A DNA stretch of 64,000 bases from assembly GCA_963971225.1 (NCBI GenBank), contig OZ020267.1, positions 112,191,936 through 112,255,935 of the forward strand, read 5' to 3'. This document shows positions 10,591 to 20,785 of this stretch, one piece after another; within the stretch, counting starts at the first letter, position 1; every line of letters begins with the position of its first letter. Source of the stretch: Melieria omissa. Taxonomy: Eukaryota; Arthropoda; Insecta; Diptera; Ulidiidae. The notes beneath the pieces are model-generated. The model had not been told where the DNA came from, made no database searches, and worked only from the letters and a program-made list of their open reading frames with translations. A program made the translations under genes and the position numbers.

Positions 10591-10840
10591 TCCATAGAAA
10601 ATTGCATTTGTTTCTTTTATAAGAGTTGTGAAAGAAAATTTATAAATATTTGTTGGAAAAATATTTGAAAAATGTCGAGTTGAAATTAAAGATTAGTTGG
10701 TCTCGTAGATATTTTTCCATCGAAAATTGCATTCGTTTCTTTTATAAAAGTTGTGAAAAAGATTATAAATATTTGTTGGAAAAACATTTGAAAAATGTCG
10801 AATCGAAATTGAAGATTAGTTGGTTTCGTAGATATTTGTT
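10591..10840. repeat. Two-copy tandem duplication, period 125 bp
   Basis: TCCATAGAAAATTGCATT at 10591 is matched by TCCATCGAAAATTGCATT at 10716. Both copies continue through GTTGTGAAA, ATAAATATTTGTTGGAAAAA, TTGAAAAATGTCGA and AGATTAGTTGG. The open frames at 10354-10856 are by-products of this duplication. Confidence 0.88.
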
Positions 10841-13080
10841 GGTCATTTACTTATGATAGCAAAATTAACAACTTGTTTATAGAAGCAGAAGCATTGGTGC
10901 CCAGGATTTTCTATTCTTCTTGGAATTAGTTCGTAATTCCTTGGTGAGTTCTGAGGGTCTACGTAGGATGATAGGTAGACTAAATTACTTTGGCCTTTAT
11001 GTGGCCCGTTGTGATACTAAAATATTCAACACTTTGAAATGTCTATGCAACTCTGTTCAATTAAATATGAATGTTTAAATGCTTGCTGGATTCAAAGGAA
11101 TTATATCCTTTCACTTTTCACTTTTGGAAATCAATATTAAGTATTAGTAAAGAAACTCAGGTTAGTTTGGAACAAAAAGACGGTTTTATAACGTAGATCA
11201 TTGCTTTGCTTCAGCCAAAACAAGCCTCTTTGAATTGCTTCCGATTTCTTTAGAGATAATACAGTTAAAGTATCCAAGAAAGCGAAATATACGATAAGAA
11301 ATTTTTATCAAAATATGTTGTCATATTTTCTAAACCTGCTTTGATAGTTCAATGAGGTTTGGGTTTAATGAGCCTAGGATTGTTGACAGACTTCCATTCG
11401 TTCCCTCAAGGCAGTGACTGTGACAAAAATTATCCTTAAAACCTCGACTTTTAGCTTCCTTACGACTTAGTAGGGATTTGATAAGAGGGCGAAAGTTCAT
11501 AATTAGAAACAAACTTTGAGCAAAACGAAAGTAAATAAATTGAAATTATTAAATGAAAAAAAAAGAAGTTTATGGCCTCAGATAACGACTATCGGTTGCT
11601 CACTTCAGTTTCGTAGAACATACGCCAGAAAGAAAATCATTGTCTCAGAAAACGAATATCTTTTTCTCCATTGAATTCATTAAAAAAAATGTCCGTAAAA
11701 ATTTGATAAAATCATTGGTTCCATCAATCAATCAATTACACTGTACAACACAAAAAAAACCAAGGTTCTGATAACGGATTCTGGTAGAGGGGGCCAAAAA
11801 AAATACGTGTATCGGCGTTTTGAAGGTTTACGTCTGAATTTTTTTTGGGGAGTTCAAGGTTTTTCTCTTATCGCGCATTCTTATGGTGAATCGGCATACG
11901 AAAACCATGTAACCTCACATTTTAGGTATATAATGTGTTCAGCAATTTGGTGTAAAACACTACGAGGAACATTTTCGTGGAGCATTTTAACCCTGTAGCT
12001 CCTACTTTTATGGCTCAATTTGATCCTTTTTTTCTAAAATGCCAAAAATGTCCTGTAAAACAGAACTTTTTAAGGACAAAATGTACCACGAAATTATTCG
12101 CCATAAAATTCTACTATAGGTCTCTGAATACATCAAAGCTCGGAAATTAACTTCAACGCCAGAATTAAGTCAAAACTGAACATGTGTTTAAATGTTTATT
12201 TCGTACTTAATCAAAATTGGTACAAAACTGGTGCAGTGTTATTAATTGAACGAAATGAACAGATTGAGATGTTAAATTTGATTTGATTAGAAATTATGAA
12301 TTTGAAACCTTTGCAGCATCGTTGAAATGGCTTAAAGTTGAAGGAAAAAAAGCTTTAGAATTTCACATTTATTAAACACAAAATTTCTACGTATGTGGTT
12401 GCATTAAAACTACGTATTTTTCTTTACAAATAAACCTGTTCAAAAAAAATCCACAAACGTATCCAGCAGCGCGATTCATGTTGGGAATTGTTTAAGCATT
12501 GGAATAAATTCTTTGCTCAGCGCGAACAAAAAAAAATGAAATCAACGCGAAACTTGCGAAGTCGCAGTCATTGCGACCGCTAAAACAAAGCACCATAAAA
12601 AAATCCGAGACATAAAGCACCAAAATTCAAACTTTTATAATTTGCACATTGCAAATACAAAAAGTAACAAAAAAATAAAACACGAGACGAGCAACAGTAG
12701 TCGTAACTGTAGTTGTTGTATGTTGCGCTGCAGTGGAAGTTTGATGATAAAAACCAGACCAGACCGCACCAGCGTCAGCCGGAGATATTCGTGTCAGCGG
12801 CAACGGTGGCTGTGTGTACGCGTCGTCGTCGCTCGGTGAGCGTAGCGAACGTGGCGGCGCGGCACAACATGGCAGCGCATCCGGCAAAGACAACGGATAT
12901 GAATATCCCTAAAGCCATCAGACGGCGCAAATGAGCGTGCAGTTATTGAGATGAAAATTGCAAAACAACAACAACAACAAAATACAATAACAAAACAGCG
13001 CAGCACAATCCAACAAGAACACAGCGAAGAGCGCTGCAAAAATAAAAATACGCAAAAAGAGAAAGTACCAATAACTCGAC
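10841..13080. other. Unique AT-rich stretch
   Basis: No supported gene. 12800-12935 is GC-richer. Within it CACAACATGG at about 12865 is a good dipteran start context for a 21-codon frame ending TGA near 12934, but no conservation evidence is available. 12951-12980 is a (CAA)n run. Around 10997-11018 GGCCTTTATGTGGCCCGTTGTGATAC resembles, in reverse, a decayed SINE 3' end, too short to be sure. Confidence 0.5.
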
Positions 13081-13086
13081 GTGACC

Positions 13087-13131
13087 ATGTGTGTGTGTGT
13101 GTGTGTGAGTGGGTGTATGGGTGGGTGTGTC
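13087..13131. repeat. (TG)n-rich microsatellite
   Basis: A TGTGTGTG run followed by interrupted GTGGGTGTATGGGTGGGTGTG. Simple sequence with no other content. Confidence 0.9.
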
Positions 13132-13734
13132 GACAGAGGAAAATCACAATGAAATGGCAACTGTGAAAAAGCCATTTACCATGGCGCACAGTGTGGGCTT
13201 TATGCGCCGTTCCTAAATCACACGGCCATGCCCTTCGTTCGCTGAACGCCGCCAACGTAGTCACTGCCGCCACGTTGCGTTTTCAATATGCGCTTAGTGA
13301 GTCGTCGATATTCTCTCTTGCATGGAGCTTTCTTTTATTTAGTAACATAACTGTTGGCTGGCTAGCGTCCCTTTTGTTTTTCGTTTTGCTGCCTTTACGG
13401 TGCATGAAACTGACATTAGAACTTATGGACACATGCGACCAATGTTGGGTAGTAACAACAATGCGAATGCGAATGAATCAACGTTTAAATTACGGGAGCA
13501 AAACGCAAATTCTGAAGGGAGAAACTATGCGAAAATGTGGGATCGCTTGGTGAATGTCGGGATTTTTACTGTTGGCAAATAAAAAAACCCATAAGAAGTT
13601 GAACTAAGTTAGCTTGTGAAATGAAAAGATTTGAGAAATGGGGAACATTCATTGATATCTTAAAAAAATGTATCTTCTTCAGGTACATTAGTGGTGTTTA
13701 CCTTCGCCCAGTTACGTAGCGGCCGAAAAATCCC

Positions 13735-13985
13735 TAATTTTAAAGATTTATTTTGCTACTATGGAAAAATGTAGAAGACTTATTTACGGAGAAAACCCCT
13801 GATTTCGAAGATTTCTTTTGTGACTATGGAAAAAATGTAGAAGACTTATTTATGGAGAAAACCCCTGATTTCGAAGATTTCTTTTGCGAATATGGAAAAA
13901 TGTAGAAGACTTATTTACAGAGAAAACTCAAAATTTTAAAGATTTATTTTACAACTATGGAAAATGTATACGACTTATAGGTTGG
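13735..13985. repeat. 65-66-bp tandem repeat, four copies
   Basis: GAAGACTTATTTA follows ATGGAAAAATGTA at 13774, 13840 and 13905, with a diverged fourth copy (ACGACTTATAG) near 13970. This gives a period of 66, 65 and about 65 bp. Copies 2 and 3 are the most alike (CCCCTGATTTCGAAGATTTCTTTTG). The period is not a multiple of three, arguing against a coding repeat. Confidence 0.88.
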
Positions 13986-14394
13986 GTATTGGTAAGCGAC
14001 GTATATCTAAAAAAATCTTGGGTAAGCCGAAGGTTAAACTACTTTTTTTGTTTTGCATCAACCGTAAAAGAGCTTGAAGTTCTTGGTTAGGGGCCCAGTG
14101 TAATCTATACAAATTTTTGATTCCAATATTTTAAACCATTTTAACCCGAATGTGCCGGAATTCTTTTTTTCTCGAATATTGCAAAAAATCATATAAAATA
14201 TTGTTACGAATGCTAGTTCTAGTGGGCTAGTACGTATCTCTGGATTGCGTAATTTGAAAATAAAACACACTTAGTTTCTCAAACGCAGTCAAACGCGGTC
14301 ATCATTGCCAGGTTGAATTATGGCACGGAGCGTAGCGACAGGGATGCTTTGCACAGCGACAGACTGTCTTATTGTTACAATAGTTAAAAAATCA

Positions 14395-14916
14395 AAATTG
14401 TTTTTGTGAAAGTACGTTTTTTTGGGGCCTACAACAAAAGATGGTTCGTTGGACCTACACAGCAATTTTTCGACCAATTCTCACGTACGGAGCACTGGTC
14501 TGGTGGCCGGCGCTGGAGAGGAACCACAATATCAATAGACTCAGTGCAATGCAGAGGGCGGCGTGTGTCGGGACTACGGGGGCCTTGAAGTCCTGCCCTT
14601 CTGACGCTTTGAAAACGCTTCTCCATCTGCTGCCAATTGAATCTTTTATTAGACGGACGGCCGCTTCGAGCGCATTGAGATTAAGAGAATCATCCCAATG
14701 GGCGGAGAGACCTTATGGACATAGTAATATCCTCACAAAGGTTCCAATGGATCTAAGGGGGGATACGGACTACACCACAAATGGTGCCAACTTTGATGTT
14801 GGGTTTTCTCTCTTCCCTCCCAGAAGGGAATGGAAGCGTTAGGCATCTTCTTTTACAAATGCAGGAACCTCACTGACGGTTCAAAGATGGAGCCATTAAA
14901 GCACTCACCAAGCCCA
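14395..14916 (+). pseudogene. LINE remnant (LOA/I-group), reverse-transcriptase C-terminal part
   Basis: Frame 14441-14842 carries the region after the RT core typical of LOA/I-group LINEs: YTAIFRPILTYGALVWW, then LSAMQRAACVGTTGAL and LLHLLPIESFIRRTAA. Upstream in the same phase WGLQQKMVRW extends it to about 14410. The catalytic YxDD region is missing because of 5' truncation. The frame closes at 14842. A second phase contains TDGSKME at about 14874-14896, the start of the RNase H domain, immediately joined to AIKALTKP, which lies about 50 residues further on in relatives, so an internal deletion is present. A minus-strand LINE inserted at 14917 splits this copy, which resumes at 15757. Confidence 0.85.
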
Positions 14917-15745
14917 TTATTATTATTATTGATGGGGATGATGCACTGCCACCTGTAGATCTATTGTGCCCCCTACTTGGACTTCGCAGACTGTCAGTGA
15001 GTCCGGTATCCAGGAGAAATTTTAGTATACTTCCTACACCTCTGGATACCCAGTCCGTACCTGGTATAAGATGGTCCCCCAGGTGTTTCTTTCTTTTATG
15101 CATGAGTACAGGGCACTCTCCTAGTATGTGTAGTGCAGTCTCGTTTTCCTGCAAGCAGAACCTGCAAAGCCCGTTTTCACGGATTCCTAGTTTGGCTAGA
15201 TGATAATTCAGTGCAGTGCCCTGTTGGCATTCCCGTGATAATCCTTAGATTATTCGATGATAAGGTCATGCAATCCTCGAATCTTTTTCTATTGTAGGAC
15301 CCGATAACCAACATGGAATGCTCTAAACCTGGTAGATTATCCCAGTATTGATTCCTACTGGTTAACTCGTCCTTTCATGTTAGGATAGAGGAAGCTCCTT
15401 TTCCCAAACCACAAAAAGGTTCCGGGCCGACAAAAGGCATGGAAGCTCCCCTCGTCAGTTCGTCGGCCCGTTCGTTTCCTTCAATACCAGCATGGCCCGG
15501 AACCCAGAGTATCCAGACCTGGTTGTAACGGCCAAGTTCATTTAGCTTCTCAAGGCACTCCAAAACCAGTTTCGAGGACATCTGGTAGGATCTTAGAGCC
15601 GCTTGGCTGTCGGAGAGGATAGCAATCATTCGGTTCCGGTAACTCCTCGCCAGATTGAAATAAGCACACCTTTCAATGGCTTATATTTCCGCCTGGAAGA
15701 TAGTGGTGTGTTTTCCCGTAGGTTCCGAGTATCTTATCCTCGGCC
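14917..15745 (-). pseudogene. 5'-truncated LINE nested in another LINE (RNase H and C-terminal zinc region)
   Basis: The 11-bp direct repeat CACCAAGCCCA at 14906-14916 and 15746-15756 is the target duplication. On the minus strand the copy begins in RNase H: IFQAEI with an in-frame stop, then ILSDSQAALRSYQ and WILWVPGHAGIEGNERADELT at about 15710-15375. It ends with the CRFC...ENETALHILGECPVL zinc-type motif around 15154-15090. The 3' tail is (AAT)n, seen as TTATTATTATTATT at 14917-14930, directly against the target duplication. Stops and frame breaks between 15236 and 15370 show it is inactive. Family: I/LOA-type LINE, different from the + copy it interrupts. Confidence 0.9.
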
Positions 15746-15756
15746 CACCAAGCCCA

Positions 15757-16401
15757 TAGTCAAATCCAAATTAGTCAGAGACTGTAAGGAGTTGCTAAGG
15801 TTGATGAGCGGTGGATCTTACCATCTGTTGGATACCCGGTCACGCGGGAATCTGCGGAAACGAGACGGCTGACGAGCCGGCCAAAGTGTGATCTGCCATG
15901 GACACACAGCCCGAAAGGGTGGCGCCGCCTTTAAGTGCAAGGCTAAGACAGTTAAAGGATTATTTCCTAAGGAAAGCGGATAGTAGGTGGCGCAATCTTT
16001 CCAGCTGCAGAGTGGATCCGCAGATCTGGCCACGCTACAACTCTCACAGAAACAACGACCTGCTGCTAAATTATCGTAGGAATGTTTCTAGGCTAACAGC
16101 CGTGATCACGGGTCACTGGTCTATTGGTCTACACGCGGCGAGATTGGGTATCCCCCACAACCCTTTTTGCAGAAGCTGCAAGGAAATCAACGAGAATGAG
16201 ACACTCGAACACTACCTCTGCGGCTGCCCTGTACTAGCATTTAAAAGACTTAATTCCTTGGGGAACAGTCTGATTAGCTCTCTAGCTGATCTGTCTGAGA
16301 CAAGTCCTATTTGGACGATGCGGGTTGGCTTTAAGGCCCAGTATCTTCTCCCACGCAGTCGCCGCTACCTACCTACGTTTTTTTCAGTCAAGTATGAGTG
16401 A
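15757..16401 (+). pseudogene. LINE remnant continued: RNase H end and C-terminal zinc region
   Basis: This is the 3' part of the + strand LINE split by the nested copy. It reads KSKLVRDCKELLRLMSGGSY, then, after a one-base slip near 15830, the RNase H end motif WIPGHAGICGNETADE. It then continues in the frame 15898-16401: LTAVITGHWSIGLHAARLGI, FCRSCKEINENETLEHYLCGCPVL (Cx2C, H, C) and a C-terminal tail to the stop at 16399-16401. The frameshift and the internal deletion upstream mean it is dead. A short ATTACGTTAC duplication at about 16490-16511 may be the tail; its target duplication was not found. Confidence 0.85.
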
Positions 16402-16569
16402 AAGTACAATTCTGCATCACGAATCTCTCTACAACACTATTGTTTAAAATTGTTGTCCATAGTTGAACCCATTTCAGCGCCAACATTCACCATTACGTTA
16501 CATTACGTTACATTCACGGATGGACAAATCGATTGCTGAGGTCTTGCTGATCTGAAATACCTATATATA

Positions 16570-16746
16570 TGTGGCGTAACTACCTTGCACTTCGATATTG
16601 CCATATGTGAAAAACTCAAACATTTAACACTAAGTTGTAGTAACCTTAAGACGCAACACTGAATTGTAATACTTTTAAGATGCAACACTGAATTGTAAAA
16701 AATGTTGACTCTTCCCTTTTGCTCGTGAGCCGTCATGGCATCCACA
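16570..16746 (+). repeat. 5' LTR (177 bp)
   Basis: Begins TGTGGCGTAAC and ends CATCCACA (TG...CA). It contains an internal direct repeat of GCAACACTGAATTGTAA at about 16653-16669 and 16682-16698. Identical to 20605-20781. No TATA box is evident, as in many short LTRs that use initiator-type promoters (inference). Confidence 0.96.
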
Positions 16747-16747
16747 T

Positions 16748-16758
16748 TGGTGACCCCG
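16748..16758 (+). promoter_or_regulatory. Primer-binding site, tRNA-Trp type
   Basis: TGGTGACCCCG starts one base after the 5' LTR and is complementary to the 3' end of tRNA-Trp including CCA. The match is 11 nt. The following CACG differs from the strict complement by an extra base. tRNA-Trp priming is known for the CsRn1 group. Confidence 0.8.
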
Positions 16759-16796
16759 CACGCTTGAAATTATCAATTTAAAAGTTTAATTGCACG

Positions 16797-17621
16797 ATGA
16801 GTTTGAACGACAGCTCGGCTGTTACCGACGGGGGAGGTGTCCCGGAAGGCATCGCAACATCGAGTTTTTTGCCGCGGCTTCCATTGCCAACGATGTCGGA
16901 GGATAATATCGAGGCCTACTTTTATTCGCTCGACTTCTGGTTCGAGGCCTCGCGCATTTCCACCGACTCAGCCAAGTTCAATATCGTTCTCGCTAGCGTT
17001 CCCCCAGCAAAGCTCATGGAATTGCGCACAATTGTTGATTCTGCACCCTCAATCGGCAAATACAATTACATCCGGCAAAAATTGGTCGAAAACTTTACGG
17101 AGAGCCAGCAACGCCGCCTCCAACGCGTGTTGAAGGAGCTGCCACTGGGAGATCGTCGACCCAGCGACTTATACAACGAGATGCGCCGCACTGCGGGCCC
17201 AGCGCTCAGCGAGAGTATCCTGCACGATCTCTGGGTGAGTCGCCTGCCACCGTATACGCAGGCAGCCATCATTGCAACCAACGTCCCGATTAGCGAAAAG
17301 ATTAAAATTGCTGATTCCATCACTGAATGCTTGGCATTAAAAAGTGAACAAATCTGCGAAATAAGCGCGGAACCTCAGGCATCACGCGAGATTTCTAACC
17401 TACGAGCCGAAATCGCCGCTCTGTCAAAACGTGTAAATCAACTTTTCAACAACGATGGCACAAGTGGCCGACAGCGTTCCAGATCTACTTCGCGCAACAG
17501 ACCAGCAAACCGAAATCCGCACGGCCTGTGTTGGTATCATGCTAAGTTCGGTAACAATGCTACCAAGTGCCGCCAACCGTGCTCCTTCGTGCAATCTGAA
17601 TCGTCAAACAGTTCGCAATAG
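16797..17621 (+). CDS. gag: Gag of the LTR retrotransposon, with CHCC zinc knuckle
   Basis: A 274-codon frame from ATG at 16797 to TAG at 17619-17621. The first ~190 residues form a capsid-like, mostly helical region (FYSLDFWFEASRI, LRTIVDSAPSIGKYNYIRQK, LPLGDRRPSDLYNEMRR). A coiled-coil-like stretch SNLRAEIAALSKRVNQLF follows near residues 200-217, then an Arg/Ser-rich tract RQRSRSTSRNRP. The knuckle near residues 245-262 is C-x2-H-x9-C-x3-C, the unusual Cys-His-Cys-Cys order described for CsRn1-type elements. Gag would package the element RNA in cytoplasmic particles. The TAG is followed in the same frame by open pol sequence. The ATG is the only plausible start, 39 bp after the primer site. 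Confidence 0.92.
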   Translation: MSLNDSSAVTDGGGVPEGIATSSFLPRLPLPTMSEDNIEAYFYSLDFWFEASRISTDSAKFNIVLASVPPAKLMELRTIVDSAPSIGKYNYIRQKLVENFTESQQRRLQRVLKELPLGDRRPSDLYNEMRRTAGPALSESILHDLWVSRLPPYTQAAIIATNVPISEKIKIADSITECLALKSEQICEISAEPQASREISNLRAEIAALSKRVNQLFNNDGTSGRQRSRSTSRNRPANRNPHGLCWYHAKFGNNATKCRQPCSFVQSESSNSSQ

Positions 17622-19586
17622 GCACGCTCAGCTAATTCGATATCAGAGAATGGCAAACACTCTGATATAAGGCAAAGTTACCGACTTTGTATTTACGACC
17701 CGTCAACTAAAATTAAATTTCTAATCGATTCGGGAGCAGACGTTTCCGTCGTACCAAAGTCAACGAAATTAGCTCGAGCGTGTCCAGTTTCACTCAAACT
17801 GTTTGCCGCGAATGGTTCCCACGTTCCAACTTACGGTGAAGTGCTCCTCAAACTCGACCTACATTTGCGACGCGAATTCCTTTGGAATTTTGTTATTGCA
17901 GACGTTTCACAGGCCATACTAGGTGCCGATTTTTTGGGTCATCACGGTCTAGTCGTTGACCTGCAAGGACAACGCCTAGTCGATCGCACAACGCTACTCA
18001 ACACATCGTGCTCAGTGACCAAAAGAACTACTCGAAGTATTTCGACAATCAGCGCTGAGCAGAACTTTTCAGACATTCTCAAGGAGTTTGCTGAGATTAC
18101 CTGTCCAACACCACTTGGCGTTCGTACAAACACATCTGTTGTCCATCGCATCACCACGACCGGGCAGCCTACCTACGCCCGCCCACGACGCCTATCACCT
18201 GAGAAGCTCTCGGCTGCACGCGCAGAGTTCGAGCTACTAATGAAGCTTGGCATTTGCCGCCCTTCCGACAGCAACTGGGCGAGCCCCCTACATTTGGTGC
18301 GGAAGGCAGACGGCTCGTGGAGACCTTGCGGCGATTACAGGGCCTTAAACGCTGTGACGGTTCCGGACCGCTACCCGCTGCCGTTCCTTCAAGATTTTTC
18401 TAATATCTTGGCCGGTAAAATTATATTTTCAAAGATTGACTTACAAAAAGCCTTCCATCAGGTGCCGATACACCCTGATGATATCTGCAAAACCGCAATT
18501 ACCACACCGTTTGGTTTATATGAGTTCACTCATATGACGTTTGGTCTGAGAAACGCAGCCCAAACGTTTCAACGTCTAATTAACGAGGTCTTTCGAGGCC
18601 TAGACTTCGCGTTCACATACTTAGATGATGTTTGTATTGCATCAACGTCTATTGAGGAGCATAGACAGCACCTGCGTTTGGCTTTCAACCGTTTAAAAGA
18701 ATTCAAATTAACCATCAACGTCGCAAAATCGCAGTTCGGCGTTCCGGAGCTGGAATTTCTAGGCCACTCAATTACGAAGGAAGGTATCCGACCGTTGCCC
18801 AGCCGTGTAGAAGCGCTTACAAGATTTCCACTTCCGACCGTCGCCAAGGAGCTCAAACGCTTTCTAGCAATGCTCAACTTCTACCGCAGGTTTCTTCCTA
18901 ATGCCTTGGAGCACCAAGGCCCGCTTTTCGGAATGATACCGGGCAACAAAAGAAACGACAACACAACTCTGGTTTGGACCGAAAGCGCGAAGTGCCATTT
19001 CGAGGCTTGTAAAACGCAACTCGCTAGTTGTGCTATGCTAGCACACCCTCTACCTAACTCCGAACTTTCTCTTTGGGTAGATGCCTCAGATTTTGCAGCT
19101 GGTGCCGTCTTAAACCAAATGGTAGATAATGCGCTCCAACCTCTAGGATTCTTTTCGCGCAAGTTTTCTTCAGCTGAAGCACGCTACAGTACCTACGATC
19201 GAGAATTAACCGCCGTATATTTCGCCATGCGTCACTTTCGTTACATGTTAGAGGGTCGTACTTGCCACGTGTACACGGACCATAAGCCCCTCATATTCGC
19301 TTTTCGCCAACATTTACACAAGGCTTCGGATCGGCAAGTCAGACAGTTAGACTTCATATCGCAGATCACAACAGACATACGACACGTTAAAGGCGAAGAC
19401 AATGTTGCTGCCGACTTACTGTCACGAATCCAGTCGCTTACAGCTGCCTCTATCAATTACGACGAGCTGGCCGAAGACCAACGCAACGACGAGGAACTTA
19501 ACTCCTATCTAAATGGTAATGTTCGCCACTCACTTCATTTAAAAACGTATGTGACGTATCCACAGGCCGCGTACGCCCCTTCGTGA
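17622..19586 (+). CDS. pol: Pol, first part: protease, reverse transcriptase, RNase H
   Basis: Open in the same phase as gag directly after its TAG, with no ATG before the protease, so translation must come through the TAG or the stop is a lesion. The protease has the aspartic signature [12 protein letters not shown] (DSG at 17727-17735) and ILGADFL. The RT runs from about 18170 with [25 protein letters not shown] (catalytic Asp codon 18438), the fingers motif [16 protein letters not shown] and YLDD at 18618-18629. RNase H follows with [25 protein letters not shown] and VYTDHKPL. The frame ends in TGA at 19584-19586, before the integrase, which continues one phase back (-1). Family relatives normally carry all domains in one pol. 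All catalytic residues expected are present. Confidence 0.92.
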   Translation, partial: ARSANSISENGKHSDIRQSYRLCIYDPSTKIKFLIDSGADVSVVPKSTKLARACPVSLKLFAANGSHVPTYGEVLLKLDLHLRREFLWNFVIADVSQAILGADFLGHHGLVVDLQGQRLVDRTTLLNTSCSVTKRTTRSISTISAEQNFSDILKEFAEITCPTPLGVRTNTSVVHRITTTGQPTYARPRRLSPEKLSAARAEFELLMKLGICRPSDSNWASPLHLVRKADGSWRPCGDYRALNAVTVPDRYPLPFLQDFSNILAGKIIFSKIDLQKAFHQVPIHPDDICKTAITTPFGLYEFTHMTFGLRNAAQTFQRLINEVFRGLDFAFTYLDDVCIASTSIEEHRQHLRLAFNRLKEFKLTINVAKSQFGVPELEFLGHSITKEGIRPLPSRVEALTRFPLPTVAKELKRFLAMLNFYRRFLPNALEHQGPLFGMIPGNKRNDNTTLVWTESAKCHFEACKTQLASCAMLAHPLPNSELSLWVDASDFAAGAVLNQMVDNALQPLGFFSRKFSSAEARYSTYDRELTAVYFAMRHFRYMLEGRTCHVYTDHKPLIFAFRQHLHKASDRQVRQLDFISQITTDIRHVKGEDNVAADLLSRIQSLTAASINYDELAEDQRNDEELNSYLNGNVRHSLHLKTYVTYPQAAYAPS

Positions 19587-20593
19587 CATCGAGGTTTCGC
19601 CAAGCCTTCTTGCAAGCAACACACAACTTATCTCATCCCGGCATGCGCGCCACTGCTAGGATGATGGTCGACCGATTTGTCTGGCCTGGAATTCAACGCG
19701 ACAGCAAACTTTTCGCCAAAAATTGTATGCAGTGCCAGCGCAGCAAAACCACGCGGCATAACACTAGTCCACTACAGCGTCGAGAGTGTCCCAGTGAACG
19801 CTTCGGGCACTTACATATTGACATAGTGGGCCCGTTTCCATTATCGGAAGGGAACAGGTACTGCCTCACAGTAATTGACCGTTACACCAGATGGCCGGAG
19901 GCATTGCCTATTCCGAACATGACAGCCCCCATAGTTGCTAAGGCTTTACTATGCGGCTGGATCGCGCGTTTTGGCGTTCCCATCGACATCACGTCCGACC
20001 TGGGCCGGCAGTTCGAGAGCGCACTGTTCCACGAGCTGCTCCAATGCCTCGGCGTGTCTCATTTACGGACGACACCGTACCACCCACAAAGTAATGGGCT
20101 GATTGAGCGATGGCACCGCACATTAAAATCGTCTATTTTGTGCCACAAAGTGGACCAATGGACGACTTACCTACCAATCATCTTGCTGGGCCTGCGCTCA
20201 GCTCTCAAAGATGACATCGGCTGTTCACCGGCAGAGCTAGCTTATGGTACGTCACTCAGGTTGCCGTCGGACCTCTTCGTTACACCCACGAAAACACCTC
20301 CACAAACGGAGCTAGTTCAAAACTTACGTCGCATCATGCAGGAACTACGTCCTGTGGATACCGCTTGGCACACTGCACAAAAGACATTCATCCACAGCAA
20401 ACTACAATCATGCGATCATGTCTTCATCCGAGATGACTCCATTAGACCGTCATTATCAGCACCCTACAGAGGACCCTTCAAAGTTGTGAGCCGTACTCCG
20501 AAATATTTCGTAATTGAGGGCCACGCCAGGAAGGAGAAAGTTTCGATCGATCGTTTGAAGCCTGCCTTTATAGCGCCCCTCAGCACTCTCTAG
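19520..20593 (+). CDS. Pol, second part: integrase
   Basis: This frame is -1 relative to the RNase H frame and is open from 19520, after a TAA at 19517-19519, to TAG at 20591-20593. No ATG lies at its start. The N-terminal HHCC zinc domain is intact (HNLSH from 19622; CMQC from 19724). The DDE core has Asp codons at 19820 and 19997 and Glu at 20105, a DD35E spacing. The usual DRG after the second Asp reads DLG. A GPY/F-like module (YRGPFKVV...KYFVI) and a basic tail follow. The overlap with the RNase H frame (19520-19586) contains the heptamer T TTA AAA at 19538-19544 in the correct phase for -1 slippage. The spacer preceding the CDVSTG-type motif looks shorter than usual for the group, so a deletion is an alternative. 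Confidence 0.88.
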   Translation, partial: CSPLTSFKNVCDVSTGRVRPFVTSRFRQAFLQATHNLSHPGMRATARMMVDRFVWPGIQRDSKLFAKNCMQCQRSKTTRHNTSPLQRRECPSERFGHLHIDIVGPFPLSEGNRYCLTVIDRYTRWPEALPIPNMTAPIVAKALLCGWIARFGVPIDITSDLGRQFESALFHELLQCLGVSHLRTTPYHPQSNGLIERWHRTLKSSILCHKVDQWTTYLPIILLGLRSALKDDIGCSPAELAYGTSLRLPSDLFVTPTKTPPQTELVQNLRRIMQELRPVDTAWHTAQKTFIHSKLQSCDHVFIRDDSIRPSLSAPYRGPFKVVSRTPKYFVIEGHARKEKVSIDRLKPAFIAPLSTL

Positions 20594-20604
20594 GAAGGGG
20601 GTAC
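20591..20604 (+). promoter_or_regulatory. Polypurine tract for plus-strand priming
   Basis: AGGAAGGGGG at 20592-20601 lies immediately upstream of the 3' LTR with a short TAC between, overlapping the stop codon of the integrase frame. This is the usual position of the plus-strand primer. Confidence 0.85.
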
Positions 20605-20781
20605 TGTGGCGTAACTACCTTGCACTTCGATATTGCCATATGTGAAAAACTCAAACATTTAACACTAAGTTGTAGTAACCTTAAGACGCAACACTGAATT
20701 GTAATACTTTTAAGATGCAACACTGAATTGTAAAAAATGTTGACTCTTCCCTTTTGCTCGTGAGCCGTCATGGCATCCACA
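20605..20781 (+). repeat. 3' LTR (177 bp)
   Basis: Matches the 5' LTR base for base by eye. It is followed by TATA at 20782-20785, the second copy of the 4-bp target duplication, in a TATATA-type target. Confidence 0.96.
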
Positions 20782-20785
20782 TATA

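Larger units (their letters stand above)
16570..20781 (+). mobile_element. Complete LTR retrotransposon, Ty3/gypsy group, CsRn1/Kabuki-like
   Basis: The element is 4,212 bp with 177-bp LTRs, a 4-bp target duplication TATA (16566-16569 and 20782-20785), a primer-binding site, gag, pol in the order protease-RT-RNase H-integrase, a polypurine tract and no env. Assignment rests on two family hallmarks. The primer site TGGTGACCCCG fits tRNA-Trp. The Gag zinc knuckle has Cys-His-Cys-Cys order instead of the usual Cys-Cys-His-Cys. By eye the LTRs are identical over all 177 positions, so the insertion is very young. Two features break a simple gag-pol reading: an in-frame TAG between gag and pol, and a -1 phase change between RNase H and integrase. 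Confidence 0.93.

Noticed and set aside
10840..11078. Stretch without ATG reading LRRMIGRLNYFGLYVARC
   Set aside because: Briefly suggestive of an RT thumb, but no flanking RT motifs, and part of it overlaps a possible SINE remnant; too short to assign.
12794..13273. 159-codon minus-strand frame with a His/Thr repeat
   Set aside because: Contains the antisense of the (TG)n microsatellite and (CAA)n; composition artefact.
16503..16745. Minus-strand frame repeated at 20580-20840
   Set aside because: It is the antisense of the LTR, present twice because the LTR is; not a separate gene.
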